DNA of 10,287 bases. Source: DATBFX01 sp036558305 (lineage in GTDB: Bacteria > Chloroflexota > Chloroflexia > Thermomicrobiales > UBA6265). A model generated the notes under the pieces. It was not told where the DNA came from and ran no database searches. It saw only the letters and a program-made list of their open reading frames with translations. The position numbers were made by a program, and so were the translations under genes. This document shows, one piece after another, positions 1 to 6,793 of the stretch. The DNA lies in NCBI GenBank assembly GCA_036558305.1, contig DATBFX010000306.1, positions 1 to 10,287 on the forward strand, given 5' to 3'. The number at the start of each line of letters is the position of its first letter. The first letter of the stretch is position 1.

Positions 1-39
1 CGAGACGTCCTAGACCCCACCCCATCGGCGGGGAATCAG

Positions 40-975
40 ATGATGGATGAACAGGTCAACAACGACTTCGATCGCGCGCGCCAAAAGGCGCTCTTTCGCG
101 AGATCCTCTCGATCTTCCGGCGCGAACCGAACGAACTGATCCCGTACCACGAGGTGCGCAAACGGGTCTCGCCCGAGGCCGAGAGTTACCGCGGGTTTCA
201 GACCGTGCCGATCGACAAGATCGTCGGTAGCGTCGACCGCTTTCGCGACTTCGACCGTGCGTTTCTTCCGCGCCGGGGCCACACGGCCCGTCGCTGGAAA
301 AACATCGATCGCGCCTATTACCAGGACGTCCGGTTGCCGCCGATCCAGCTCTACAAGGTGGGCGACGTTTACTTCGTCAAGGACGGCAACCACCGGGTCT
401 CGGTGGCGCGAGAGCGGGGCGTCGAATTCATCGACGCCGAGGTCTACGAAGGGCACATCCGGGTACCGCTGTACGCCTCGATGTCTCCCACCGAGCTGCT
501 GCTTCAGGTCGAGTACGCCGAATTCCTGCGCAACACCGACCTCGACCGGCTGCGGCCGGAGCACGACATCCGTCCGACCAGCCTCGGTCGCTACGACGAG
601 ATCTGGGATCAGATCCTGCTCCATCGGGAGTGGTTGAGCGAGCATTGCGGGCGAGAGGCGAGCACGGCGGAGGCGGTTGCCGACTGGTACGACAACATGT
701 ATCTGCCGATCGTACGGGTGGTCCGCGAGCAAGGAGTGGCGCGCCGGTTTCCCGATCGCTCGGAGGCCGACATGTACCTCTGGGTGATGGCGCACCGGGA
801 CGAATTGGAGCACCGCTACGGTCACGAGGTCGATCCGGCGGAATCGGCGACCGACTATGCGCGGGCTGTCAAACGCGAGGCGAGGCTGTCGCGGCGGTTG
901 TCACGGGCGACGCGGGGAGCGCGACATCGTGTCGCGCGGGTGATGCATTTACCGGACGGGGCGGAAGGGGCGTAG
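40..975 (+). CDS. ParB-like fold (ParB/Srx-type) protein, putative regulator
   Basis: 311 residues. Residues 56-77 (VPIDKIVGSVDRFRDFDRAF region) and 110-124 (VYFVKDGNHRVSVAR) resemble the ParB N-terminal fold: a 'VPIDKI.GS' segment, then the G-N-H-R box that contacts nucleotide or phosphate in that superfamily. The C-terminal half (about 155-275) has a 'WYDNMYLPIVRVVREQG..RRFPDRSEADMYLWVMAHRDEL' module of unknown function. The last 30 residues are rich in Arg. There is no ParA partner and no obvious helix-turn-helix, so plasmid or chromosome partitioning is unlikely. A regulator or nucleotide-binding enzyme is more plausible, but this is inference. ATG at 40 is followed in frame by ATG at 43; a weak G-rich ribosome site (GGCGGGGA) precedes them. 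The stop TAG (973-975) lies inside a palindromic repeat. The gene stands alone and is convergent with the next operon. Confidence 0.85.
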   Translation: MMDEQVNNDFDRARQKALFREILSIFRREPNELIPYHEVRKRVSPEAESYRGFQTVPIDKIVGSVDRFRDFDRAFLPRRGHTARRWKNIDRAYYQDVRLPPIQLYKVGDVYFVKDGNHRVSVARERGVEFIDAEVYEGHIRVPLYASMSPTELLLQVEYAEFLRNTDLDRLRPEHDIRPTSLGRYDEIWDQILLHREWLSEHCGREASTAEAVADWYDNMYLPIVRVVREQGVARRFPDRSEADMYLWVMAHRDELEHRYGHEVDPAESATDYARAVKREARLSRRLSRATRGARHRVARVMHLPDGAEGA

Positions 976-1015
976 GGGCGGGCCGGGTGCCCTCTGGGCG
1001 ATGCCTGCCCCCACG
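971..1015. repeat. 45-bp imperfect palindromic repeat, possible bidirectional terminator
   Basis: Outer arms at 971-983 (CGTAGGGGCGGGC) and 1003-1015 are inverted copies matching at 11 of 13 positions. An inner perfect hairpin has stem GCCC/GGGC at 989-992 and 996-999 with loop TCT. The element sits between two convergent genes, so a stem-loop here could end transcription from both sides, although no T-run follows it. Its left tip supplies the TAG stop of the ParB-like gene. The same CGTAGGGGCGG tip occurs at 6657 and, inverted, at 6793, which marks it as a dispersed short repeat family. Confidence 0.65.
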
Positions 1016-1035
1016 ACCGAATCGACGACCCGCGC

Positions 1036-1662
1036 TCAACCGGCGGCCGGGGCCAGGCTGGCGATGATGGCGTCCCAGATGGCGCGTTCCGCGTCGGGGA
1101 TGGCGGCCGCGGTGCTGGTGACGCTGAAGTCGCAGTAGCGGTCCTGGAGGCGTTTGCGGTACTCGAAGCCGTGGTTGTCGGGCAAGTCGACGCGGACGAA
1201 GTCGTCGCCTTCGGAGACCTTCGCGCCCTCCTGCGAACCGGCCTGGTCCTTGACGAGTTGGACCGCTTGCTTCCACTCGTCGTCGGTTTTGAGGAGACCG
1301 CCGAACAGGATGTATTTGGCGCCGCTCGGCGTCGTGCCGGCACCGCTGCCGTTGTCGACCCAATCGTCGGGGATCGTGGCCTGGCAGATACCGTCGGTGA
1401 TGGATTGCCCGCTGCCGGGGGCAAGGGTGGCCGGAACGGCGGTCGAACCGGCGGCGGCGCTCGGCGTCGCCTTCTGTCCGCCGGCGGCCGAAGTGGGGGT
1501 TTGTGTGGCTTGCGTCGTGGTCGGTGTGGAGGTCGCCCCGTTGCTTTCGTCGTCGTTGGTCGAGCAGGCGGCGAGAAGACCGCCGATCAGCACGACGAGG
1601 ACCAGCGATCGGAGGAGAAAGAGGGACGCGGCGCGATCGGGCGTGCGAAGACGGGACGTCAT
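1036..1662 (-). CDS. Small secreted lipoprotein, unknown function
   Basis: 208 residues. A hydrophobic signal segment at 14-30 ends in the lipobox LLAAC, with the lipidated Cys at 33. A low-complexity Thr/Pro/Ala/Ser linker follows (about 40-86), typical of surface-tethered lipoproteins. The compact C-terminal domain (87-208) has two Cys residues (93 and 177) that could form a disulfide, and motifs ICQATIPDDW and YRKRLQDRYCDF. I do not recognise a named family. The start ATG overlaps the stop of the upstream glycosidase (ATGA), and a GAGAGGA-type ribosome site lies inside the end of that gene, so the two are probably translationally coupled. A role on the outer face of the membrane alongside the hexosaminidase is inferred only from the operon. 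Confidence 0.85.
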   Translation of the reverse strand: MTSRLRTPDRAASLFLLRSLVLVVLIGGLLAACSTNDDESNGATSTPTTTQATQTPTSAAGGQKATPSAAAGSTAVPATLAPGSGQSITDGICQATIPDDWVDNGSGAGTTPSGAKYILFGGLLKTDDEWKQAVQLVKDQAGSQEGAKVSEGDDFVRVDLPDNHGFEYRKRLQDRYCDFSVTSTAAAIPDAERAIWDAIIASLAPAAG

Positions 1663-2855
1663 CGGTGGCTGTCCTCTCCTTTCGGCGCGGCCAGATCGAA
1701 GCGGCGGGCCTTCATCGTCAGGATACGACGAACGCTGTCGTCGATCCGCCGCTCCAACGCGGCGTTGCGTTCGATGCGCCGGCGCAGGTGCTTGACCAGT
1801 TCGCCGATCGGCGCCGGTTGGGAGGCGTAGAGGAGCAGATCGACGCCGGCGTGGATCGCCCGGTCGACCACCTTGAAGGGGTCGATGCCCCGGAGGGCGC
1901 CCATTCCCAGGTCGTCGGTGACGACGACGCCGTCGAAGGCGAGGCCCTCGCGCAGGGCGGAGACGGCGATGCGGGAGAGCGAGGTCGGGCCGGCCTCCCA
2001 CTTCGGATAGCAGAGGTGACCGACCATCACCATCTCGACCCCCGCCGCGACGGCCGCCGCAAACGGGCGCGAGTCGGTTTTCTTCCAGACGTGCAACGAG
2101 AGTTTGACCTCCGGCAGTGTCAGGTGCGAGTCGGTCGAGGTGCGGCCGTGACCGGGGAAGTGCTTGGCGGCCCCGGCCAGGCCACCGGCGCGCGAACCGC
2201 GGACGAAGTCGTGCACTTTCGCGGCCACCAGGTCCGGATCGGCGCCGAAACTGCGGGTGGCCATGGAGCTGGTCGGTTTGTAGGCGACGTCGGCGACCGG
2301 CGCGAAGTTGACGTCGAAGCCAAAACCGGCCAGGAACTCGGCGCGCTCGCGTGCCCTCTGACGGACCGCCGCATCGGTTTGCTTACCGAGTTCGACGGCG
2401 CCGGGAGCGGGATCGCCGGCGATGCGGCTGACCGGCCCGCCCTCCTGATCGACGGCGAGCAGAGGAGGGATGGCGGGGTTGCTGCCGTGGATCGCCTTGG
2501 CGAATGCGCAGAGTTGGGGTGCCGTCCCGACGTTCGGCGCGAAGCAGATGACGCCTCCGGGTTGGAGGTCGGTGAGGAGATCGTGGAAGGACGACGACAT
2601 CGACGTCCCGGCGGCGCCGATCATGAAAAGCTGGGCCGTCTTGTCGGCGATCGTCATCTTACGGACGATGCGTTCGATGTGCTCTTTGGTGTCGGTGCGC
2701 CTGGCCTCGGCCCGGTTCTGGAGGCAACCGGAGAGAACCGCGCCTGCCGCCGTCCCAATCAGGACGCGTCGGGTCAAGCGGGCGGACGGTGCCCCGCTAT
2801 CACAGCCGCGCGGTGCGGACCGGTCTGGTGTGGGTGCGGACCGGTGATCGTACAT
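1659..2855 (-). CDS. nagZ: GH3 beta-N-acetylhexosaminidase (NagZ-type), lipoprotein
   Basis: 398 residues. The glycoside hydrolase family 3 core is clear: DQEGG at 136-140, KHFPGHG at 231-237 followed by T-D-S-H with the Asp242/His244 dyad typical of NagZ enzymes, and VVTDDLGM at 311-318 with Asp314 as the expected nucleophile. The family removes beta-linked N-acetylglucosamine from peptidoglycan fragments or other amino-sugar glycans. Arg29-Arg30, a hydrophobic stretch and the lipobox VLSGC (Cys44) indicate a lipoprotein, possibly exported by Tat, so it probably acts outside the membrane, unlike the cytoplasmic enterobacterial NagZ. It starts 16 bp after the transporter stop and overlaps the next gene by 4 bp. 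The ATG at 2855 lacks a good ribosome site and gives a long n-region. TTG at 2777 would give the compact MTRRVLIG leader and is a real alternative. Confidence 0.9.
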   Translation of the reverse strand: MYDHRSAPTPDRSAPRGCDSGAPSARLTRRVLIGTAAGAVLSGCLQNRAEARRTDTKEHIERIVRKMTIADKTAQLFMIGAAGTSMSSSFHDLLTDLQPGGVICFAPNVGTAPQLCAFAKAIHGSNPAIPPLLAVDQEGGPVSRIAGDPAPGAVELGKQTDAAVRQRARERAEFLAGFGFDVNFAPVADVAYKPTSSMATRSFGADPDLVAAKVHDFVRGSRAGGLAGAAKHFPGHGRTSTDSHLTLPEVKLSLHVWKKTDSRPFAAAVAAGVEMVMVGHLCYPKWEAGPTSLSRIAVSALREGLAFDGVVVTDDLGMGALRGIDPFKVVDRAIHAGVDLLLYASQPAPIGELVKHLRRRIERNAALERRIDDSVRRILTMKARRFDLAAPKGEDSHR

Positions 2856-2871
2856 CTGTCGTCGGCTAATG

Positions 2872-4227
2872 CTACGACACCGGGGTCGGTTTTGGCTCGG
2901 GTTCGGGGCGGTCCGGGGTGACGACGCCGGTCGCCCTCGCGGCCATCTCGGCGACGCGCGGGCGCCGGGGCAGGGCGGACGGGATCTTGCCGGCCACGAC
3001 GTGGGGATGGCGGCGGTAGTAGGCGAAGAAGACGACGGCCGCCAGCGAGGTGAAGACGACGATGCTGACGAAGGTCCAGTGGTAGCCGGAGGCGACGATG
3101 ATCCGGCCGGCGGCGAAACTGGCGATCGCGAAACCGATGTTCCAGGCGGTCGAGCGCAGACCGTAGATACCGGCGCGCGCCCGCGGCGGCAGCAACTCGC
3201 CGATGAACGTCGAGTCGATCGGCCAGGCCATGCTGATGGAGATCTGGCGGGCGATGAAGGCGGCGACGGCGAGACCGTAGCTCGGGAAGAAGACGAGCGG
3301 GAGATAGAACGGGACGATGGCGAGGCGAAGGACGGCGACGGCGCGGAGCGAACCGACGCGGTTGGCCATGGCGGGGGCGCCGAGTCCGACGAGGGCGGCG
3401 ATTGCCCCGCCGAGGGCGTAGACGTAGCCGATCTCGCGGGCCGTTGCCCCGAGGGTTTCGAGGAAGACGTTGTAGAAGGGTTGGACCATGCCGACGCCGA
3501 TACTCATGATGCCGCCCGCCAGGATAAAGACGCCCATGTCGCGGCGGATCCGCCGTTTCTCTCCCGACGTTTCGGCGGCGGCTGCCACATGGACCTCTCG
3601 CCGCCGCTTGGCGGCGCGCGGTTCGCGCATCAGGAAGAGCGGGATCAGACCGAGGGCGGCGACGATCGTTCCGCTGGCCAATGCCCAGCGGTAGGCGGCA
3701 ACCGACTCGGTGCCGATGCCGGCGAAGGCTGCGCTCAGCAGCGACGGCGCGAAACCGCCGACCAATGAGCCGATCGTCGAGGAGAGCGAGACGATCGAGA
3801 AGGAGACCGCCGCGACGTGCGCCCGCTGCTCGGCCGGCGCCCATTCGAGGATGAAGGGCATCAAGGGGCTGAAGAGGAAGGCCAGGGACGCGCCGTAGAA
3901 ACCGGCGAGGATGAGGAGGAGATGGGGGTCCTCGGCGAAGGCGAGCGAGAGGGAGGCGACGACGAGGAGACTAAAACCGCCGACGATGCCGCGCCAGGTG
4001 CCGAAGCGGTTGAGGAGGGTACCGACGGTGGCGGCGCCGGCCGCCATGCAGACGGTTTGGACGGCGCGCCATTCGCCGATGTAGTCCTCGCGGAGACCGA
4101 GTTTGAGGAGGTAGAGATTGAAGATCAGCTCGATGACGCCGTAGCCGATGTTGGCGAGCAGGTTGTAGAGCAGGAAGAGTTTGAGGTCTGGCCCGAAGGC
4201 CTGGACCCGTCGCAGGTAACCGTGCAT
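2872..4227 (-). CDS. Major facilitator superfamily transporter, 12 predicted membrane helices
   Basis: 451 residues, with about 12 hydrophobic segments in two halves split by a charged cytoplasmic loop (about 200-230, rich in Arg/Lys/Glu), as is usual for MFS carriers. A motif A-like segment lies after helix 2 (GTLLNRFGTWRG, about 69-80), with Asn in place of the usual Asp. The C-terminal tail (about 405-451) is basic, then Pro/Glu-rich, and probably cytoplasmic. The substrate cannot be read from sequence. The next gene, an amino-sugar glycosidase, suggests uptake of sugars or muropeptides, but no specific similarity to AmpG is claimed. The chosen ATG at 4227 has a strong ribosome site (AGGTGG) 2-3 bases upstream and begins just before helix 1; the open frame extends further upstream to 4593 but reads across the divergent gene. 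It is the first gene of the operon. Confidence 0.9.
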   Translation of the reverse strand: MHGYLRRVQAFGPDLKLFLLYNLLANIGYGVIELIFNLYLLKLGLREDYIGEWRAVQTVCMAAGAATVGTLLNRFGTWRGIVGGFSLLVVASLSLAFAEDPHLLLILAGFYGASLAFLFSPLMPFILEWAPAEQRAHVAAVSFSIVSLSSTIGSLVGGFAPSLLSAAFAGIGTESVAAYRWALASGTIVAALGLIPLFLMREPRAAKRRREVHVAAAAETSGEKRRIRRDMGVFILAGGIMSIGVGMVQPFYNVFLETLGATAREIGYVYALGGAIAALVGLGAPAMANRVGSLRAVAVLRLAIVPFYLPLVFFPSYGLAVAAFIARQISISMAWPIDSTFIGELLPPRARAGIYGLRSTAWNIGFAIASFAAGRIIVASGYHWTFVSIVVFTSLAAVVFFAYYRRHPHVVAGKIPSALPRRPRVAEMAARATGVVTPDRPEPEPKPTPVS

Positions 4228-4271
4228 TCCACCTGTCCGGCCGCGTCGTCCCTCGTCGCGCGTGACGCGGC

Positions 4272-4277
4272 AGGATA
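4272..4277 (-). promoter_or_regulatory. Candidate -10 box for the MFS-nagZ-lipoprotein operon
   Basis: On the minus strand the sequence reads TGC-TATCCT, an extended -10-like element about 45 bases before the transporter ATG. No convincing -35 box lies at the proper distance. The 181-bp intergenic gap must contain promoters for both divergent units. Confidence 0.3.
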
Positions 4278-4356
4278 GCACGGTGACGCATTCGGCGAAA
4301 CCGCACAAATCGGTGACCGTGGTGCTGTTTTGTCTCGCCCAGGAGGACGCGAACGC

Positions 4357-4365
4357 CGGTACAAT
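4357..4365 (+). promoter_or_regulatory. Candidate promoter -10 element (CGGTACAAT) for the oxidoreductase
   Basis: TACAAT differs from the sigma-70 -10 consensus TATAAT at one position and lies 43 bases before the ATG at 4409. The identical nonamer CGGTACAAT recurs before the threonine aldolase gene. No good -35 box is seen at 16-18 bp; TTGTCT at 4330-4335 is too far (24 bp). Confidence 0.45.
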
Positions 4366-4408
4366 CGGGCCATCGAGGACATCGGATCGATCGGAAGGGG
4401 AACCGCGG

Positions 4409-5473
4409 ATGTCGGGGCAGGGAATCGTCGGCAGACCGGTCGACGTCGGTCTGATCGGCCTGGGACGTTTCGGGAAATTGCACGCCGCGATCTTGAGTCG
4501 GCTGTCCCAGGCGCGTCTCGCCGCGATCTGTGATCCCCTCGAAGCCGAGGTTCGGGCCGTCGGCGATCGACTCGGCGTAGCGGCGAGGTACACCGACTAC
4601 GACGATCTGCTGCGTCAGGAACGTCTCGACTGCGTGTTTCTCGTGACCCCAGAGGATCTCCACGTCGAGATGGCGATGAAGGCCGTCGAACGGGGTCTGT
4701 CGATCTTCCTCGAAAAGCCGCTCGCAACGACGTCTGAGGATGGACAACGGCTCGCCGATGCCGCGGCGGGGGCCGGCGTGCCGCTGCAGGTCGGATTCGT
4801 GCTCCGGTTTGAGACGCAACACGCTTTTCTCAAGCACGAGATCGCGACGGGCCGGTTCGGCAAGATCGTGACGATGCGGGTCAAGCGCAACTGCCCGAAG
4901 TCGTGGTTCGCGATCTACGGCGACCGCGCCCACTCGGTCCACGAGACGGTCATCCACGACATCGATCTCCTGCTCTGGTTCCTCGGCGATCGCTGCGAAA
5001 AGGTCTACGCCGCCCAGCGCCATGTCACCGGGCACCGCTTTCCCGATGCGACCGTTGCCCTGCTCCAGTTTGCGGGCGGTGCGATGGCGACCGTCGAGAC
5101 GAGTTGGTTCGTCCCGGAGCGGGCGCCGGGTAACGTTTTGACCGACACCTGGACCGGCACGATCGACGCCGAGTTGGAAATCGTGGGAACCGAGCAGACG
5201 GCGCGGTTGCGGATCCTGGAGTCCGGGTTGGAAATCTGGACGTCGGAGGTGACGAAGCACCCGGAACCGGGTCTCTGGCCGGAGGTCCACGGTAACATCG
5301 CCGGTGCCTTGCGCGAGGAAGACGCCCATTTCGTCGAGACCGTGCGAGCCGGCGTACCGTCTCCGGTGGCGTCGGTTGCCGACGCCGTCGAGGGATTGAG
5401 AATCGCCGAGGCGATCATCGTGTCGGCCGAACAGGGTCGCGAGGTCGTCTTGACCGATTCGGAGATCGCTTGA
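4409..5473 (+). CDS. Gfo/Idh/MocA family NAD(P)-dependent oxidoreductase
   Basis: 354 residues. The N-terminal Rossmann domain has GLIGLGRFG (14-22) for dinucleotide binding. The conserved E-K-P triad is at 102-104 (LEKPLA), with the Lys expected to help hydride transfer. The C-terminal alpha/beta domain carries HETVIHDIDLLLW (178-190), where His183-Asp184 match the catalytic region of inositol or sugar dehydrogenases. Such enzymes oxidise or reduce cyclitols, sugars or their derivatives; the exact substrate is unknown. The start ATG at 4409 lies about 8 bases after GGAAGGGG and immediately before the Rossmann strand. An in-frame upstream ATG at 4262 would add 49 non-conserved residues and span the likely promoter. 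It is divergent from the transporter operon and 82 bp upstream of the aldolase gene. Confidence 0.92.
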   Translation: MSGQGIVGRPVDVGLIGLGRFGKLHAAILSRLSQARLAAICDPLEAEVRAVGDRLGVAARYTDYDDLLRQERLDCVFLVTPEDLHVEMAMKAVERGLSIFLEKPLATTSEDGQRLADAAAGAGVPLQVGFVLRFETQHAFLKHEIATGRFGKIVTMRVKRNCPKSWFAIYGDRAHSVHETVIHDIDLLLWFLGDRCEKVYAAQRHVTGHRFPDATVALLQFAGGAMATVETSWFVPERAPGNVLTDTWTGTIDAELEIVGTEQTARLRILESGLEIWTSEVTKHPEPGLWPEVHGNIAGALREEDAHFVETVRAGVPSPVASVADAVEGLRIAEAIIVSAEQGREVVLTDSEIA

Positions 5474-5477
5474 GCGG

Positions 5478-5486
5478 CGGTACAAT
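5478..5486 (+). promoter_or_regulatory. Candidate promoter -10 element (CGGTACAAT) for threonine aldolase
   Basis: Second exact copy of CGGTACAAT, just after the oxidoreductase stop and about 70 bases before the GTG start. TTCGGA at 5458-5463 is a weak -35 candidate at 17 bp. This suggests the aldolase has its own promoter. The leader then contains a 6-bp hairpin (CCTCGT 5499-5504 with ACGAGG 5515-5520). Confidence 0.45.
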
Positions 5487-5555
5487 GGCGGTCTAGCACC
5501 TCGTCCACCGGCGCACGAGGCAGACGTTCCGCTCAGAATACGGAGGACGGCCCGC

Positions 5556-6629
5556 GTGATCGATTTGTCCAGCGACACCGCGACGAAACCGACGCCCGAA
5601 ATGAGGCGATTCATGGCCGAGGCGCCGGTCGGCGACGAGCAGCGGCGGGAAGACCCTTCCGTCAATGAGTTGCAAGAGCTGGTCGCCGACTTGACGGGGA
5701 AAGAGGCAGCCGTGTTTCTTCCGTCCGGGACGATGTGCAACGCGATCGCGTTCACCGTGCATTGCCGCCGCGGTGAGGCGGTGATCCTCGACCGGACGGC
5801 CCACCCGAACATCGCCGAGGGTGGAGGACCGGCGGTTTTGGCCGGTGCCCTGCTGCGGACGCTGAGCGGTGAACGCGGCGTCTTTACCGCCGATCAGGCG
5901 CGCGCTGAGTTCACGGCGGGCGACACCCACCGGTCGCGCACGGCGCTGATCTCCGTTGAGAATACGTCCAATCAGGGGGGAGGGAAGATCTGGCCGCTCG
6001 ACCGGCTCGCCGGGCTGAGGGCGCTGGCCGACGAGTACGGGTTGAAAGTGCACATGGACGGCGCCCGGTTGATGAACGCCGTCGTCGCCAGCGGCAACTC
6101 GGCGAAGACGTTTGCCTCGTACGTCGATTCGGTCTGGATCGACCTCTCGAAGGGGCTCGGCGCGCCGGTCGGCGCCGTCCTTGTCGGTCCACGCGACTTC
6201 ATCGAAGAGGCGCGTCTGTGGAAGCACCGGCTCGGGGGTGCGATGCGTCAAGCGGGCATCATCGCCGCCGCCGGCATCTACGCGTTCCGGCACAACGTCG
6301 AGCGGATGGCCGAGGACCATGCGAACGCCAAGCTGCTCGAAGCCGGTCTTGGCGAGATTCCAGGTGTGCGCCTCGTTCGCAATCCGGTCGAAACCAACAT
6401 CGTCATCTTCAGCGTCGCCGAGACCGGTCTCACTGCCGCCCAGGTCGCGACCCGCTTGGTGGAAGAGCATGGCGTCCGGATGAGCCCGTACATCGACGGG
6501 ACGACGATCCGCGCCGTCACGCACCTCGACGTGAACCGGGCCGATTGCGAACGCGCGGTCGAGGCGATGCGGGCGGTTTGCGCGGGCGCCGCGGCGCGGC
6601 GGCAGCCAGAGGCGGTCGGGGTGGCGTAG
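5556..6629 (+). CDS. ltaE: Low-specificity threonine aldolase (PLP beta-eliminating lyase family)
   Basis: 357 residues, close to the usual family length. It cleaves L-threonine or L-allo-threonine to glycine and acetaldehyde using pyridoxal phosphate. Recognisable pieces are the N-terminal IDLSSDTATKPTPEM, the phosphate-binding SGTMCN (57-62), active-site His83 in TAHPNIAEGG, HMDGAR (166-171) whose Asp168 binds the PLP ring nitrogen, the Schiff-base Lys199 in DLSKGLGAPVGA, and TNIVIF and IRAVTHLD near the C-terminus, with Arg319 expected to bind the substrate carboxylate. The start is GTG, supported by GGAGG at 5542-5546, 9 bases upstream. Substrate stereospecificity cannot be assigned from sequence. 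It follows the oxidoreductase by 82 bp, with its own probable promoter, and is followed by an inverted-repeat element. Confidence 0.93.
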   Translation: MIDLSSDTATKPTPEMRRFMAEAPVGDEQRREDPSVNELQELVADLTGKEAAVFLPSGTMCNAIAFTVHCRRGEAVILDRTAHPNIAEGGGPAVLAGALLRTLSGERGVFTADQARAEFTAGDTHRSRTALISVENTSNQGGGKIWPLDRLAGLRALADEYGLKVHMDGARLMNAVVASGNSAKTFASYVDSVWIDLSKGLGAPVGAVLVGPRDFIEEARLWKHRLGGAMRQAGIIAAAGIYAFRHNVERMAEDHANAKLLEAGLGEIPGVRLVRNPVETNIVIFSVAETGLTAAQVATRLVEEHGVRMSPYIDGTTIRAVTHLDVNRADCERAVEAMRAVCAGAAARRQPEAVGVA

Positions 6630-6656
6630 CGGACTTTCCGTCAAGGGTCGTCAATC

Positions 6657-6793
6657 CGTAGGGGCGGACCTCCGTGTCCGCCCTGCCCGATTTCCGAGAC
6701 GCGTCGATTGGTGACCTCCTGCCACGATGGTTCGGTTCATCCATGGGACGAAGAGGCATTCCAACACGGCGGACACGGAGATCCGCCCCTACG
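6657..6793. repeat. 137-bp unit bounded by 26-bp inverted repeats (MITE-like or paired palindromic repeats)
   Basis: Arms at 6657-6682 and 6768-6793 are inverted copies with one mismatch in 26 bases; both have the outer tip CGTAGGGGCGG. Each arm is also a hairpin: 6662-6669 pairs perfectly with 6676-6683 (8 bp, 6-base loop), and 6768-6773 pairs with 6782-6787. The 85-bp centre has no recognisable gene. The unit lies between the convergent aldolase and methyltransferase genes and could act as a terminator or RNA-stability element for both, although no T-run follows. The right tip contains the methyltransferase stop codon. A non-autonomous transposable element or two neighbouring REP-like units fit equally well. 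Confidence 0.75.

Noticed and set aside
10..825. 271-residue antisense open frame opposite the ParB-like gene
   Set aside because: It mirrors codon positions of the real gene. It has no recognisable motif or ribosome site; long antisense frames are expected in GC-rich DNA.
1503..2921. 472-residue plus-strand open frame opposite the lipoprotein and hexosaminidase genes
   Set aside because: The opposite strand has a clear GH3 domain. This frame has the Arg/Gly/Asp-rich composition of a shadow and no conserved motif.
2869..3768. Asp/Gly-rich plus-strand open frame opposite the transporter
   Set aside because: Its composition is a frame artefact; the minus strand encodes a well-formed 12-helix MFS protein.
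4228..4593. Upstream extension of the transporter reading frame
   Set aside because: It overlaps the divergent oxidoreductase and its promoter. The ATG at 4227 has an AGGTGG site and sits just before helix 1.
3971..5812. 613-residue minus-strand open frame crossing the transporter, oxidoreductase and aldolase genes
   Set aside because: It spans two divergent real genes and a promoter region and has no domain signature.
5493..6644. 383-residue minus-strand open frame opposite the threonine aldolase
   Set aside because: The plus strand has the complete aldolase motif set; this frame is a GC-driven shadow.
6657..6793. CRISPR repeat-spacer array
   Set aside because: Only two repeat copies, in opposite orientation, with no regular spacing and no cas genes nearby.
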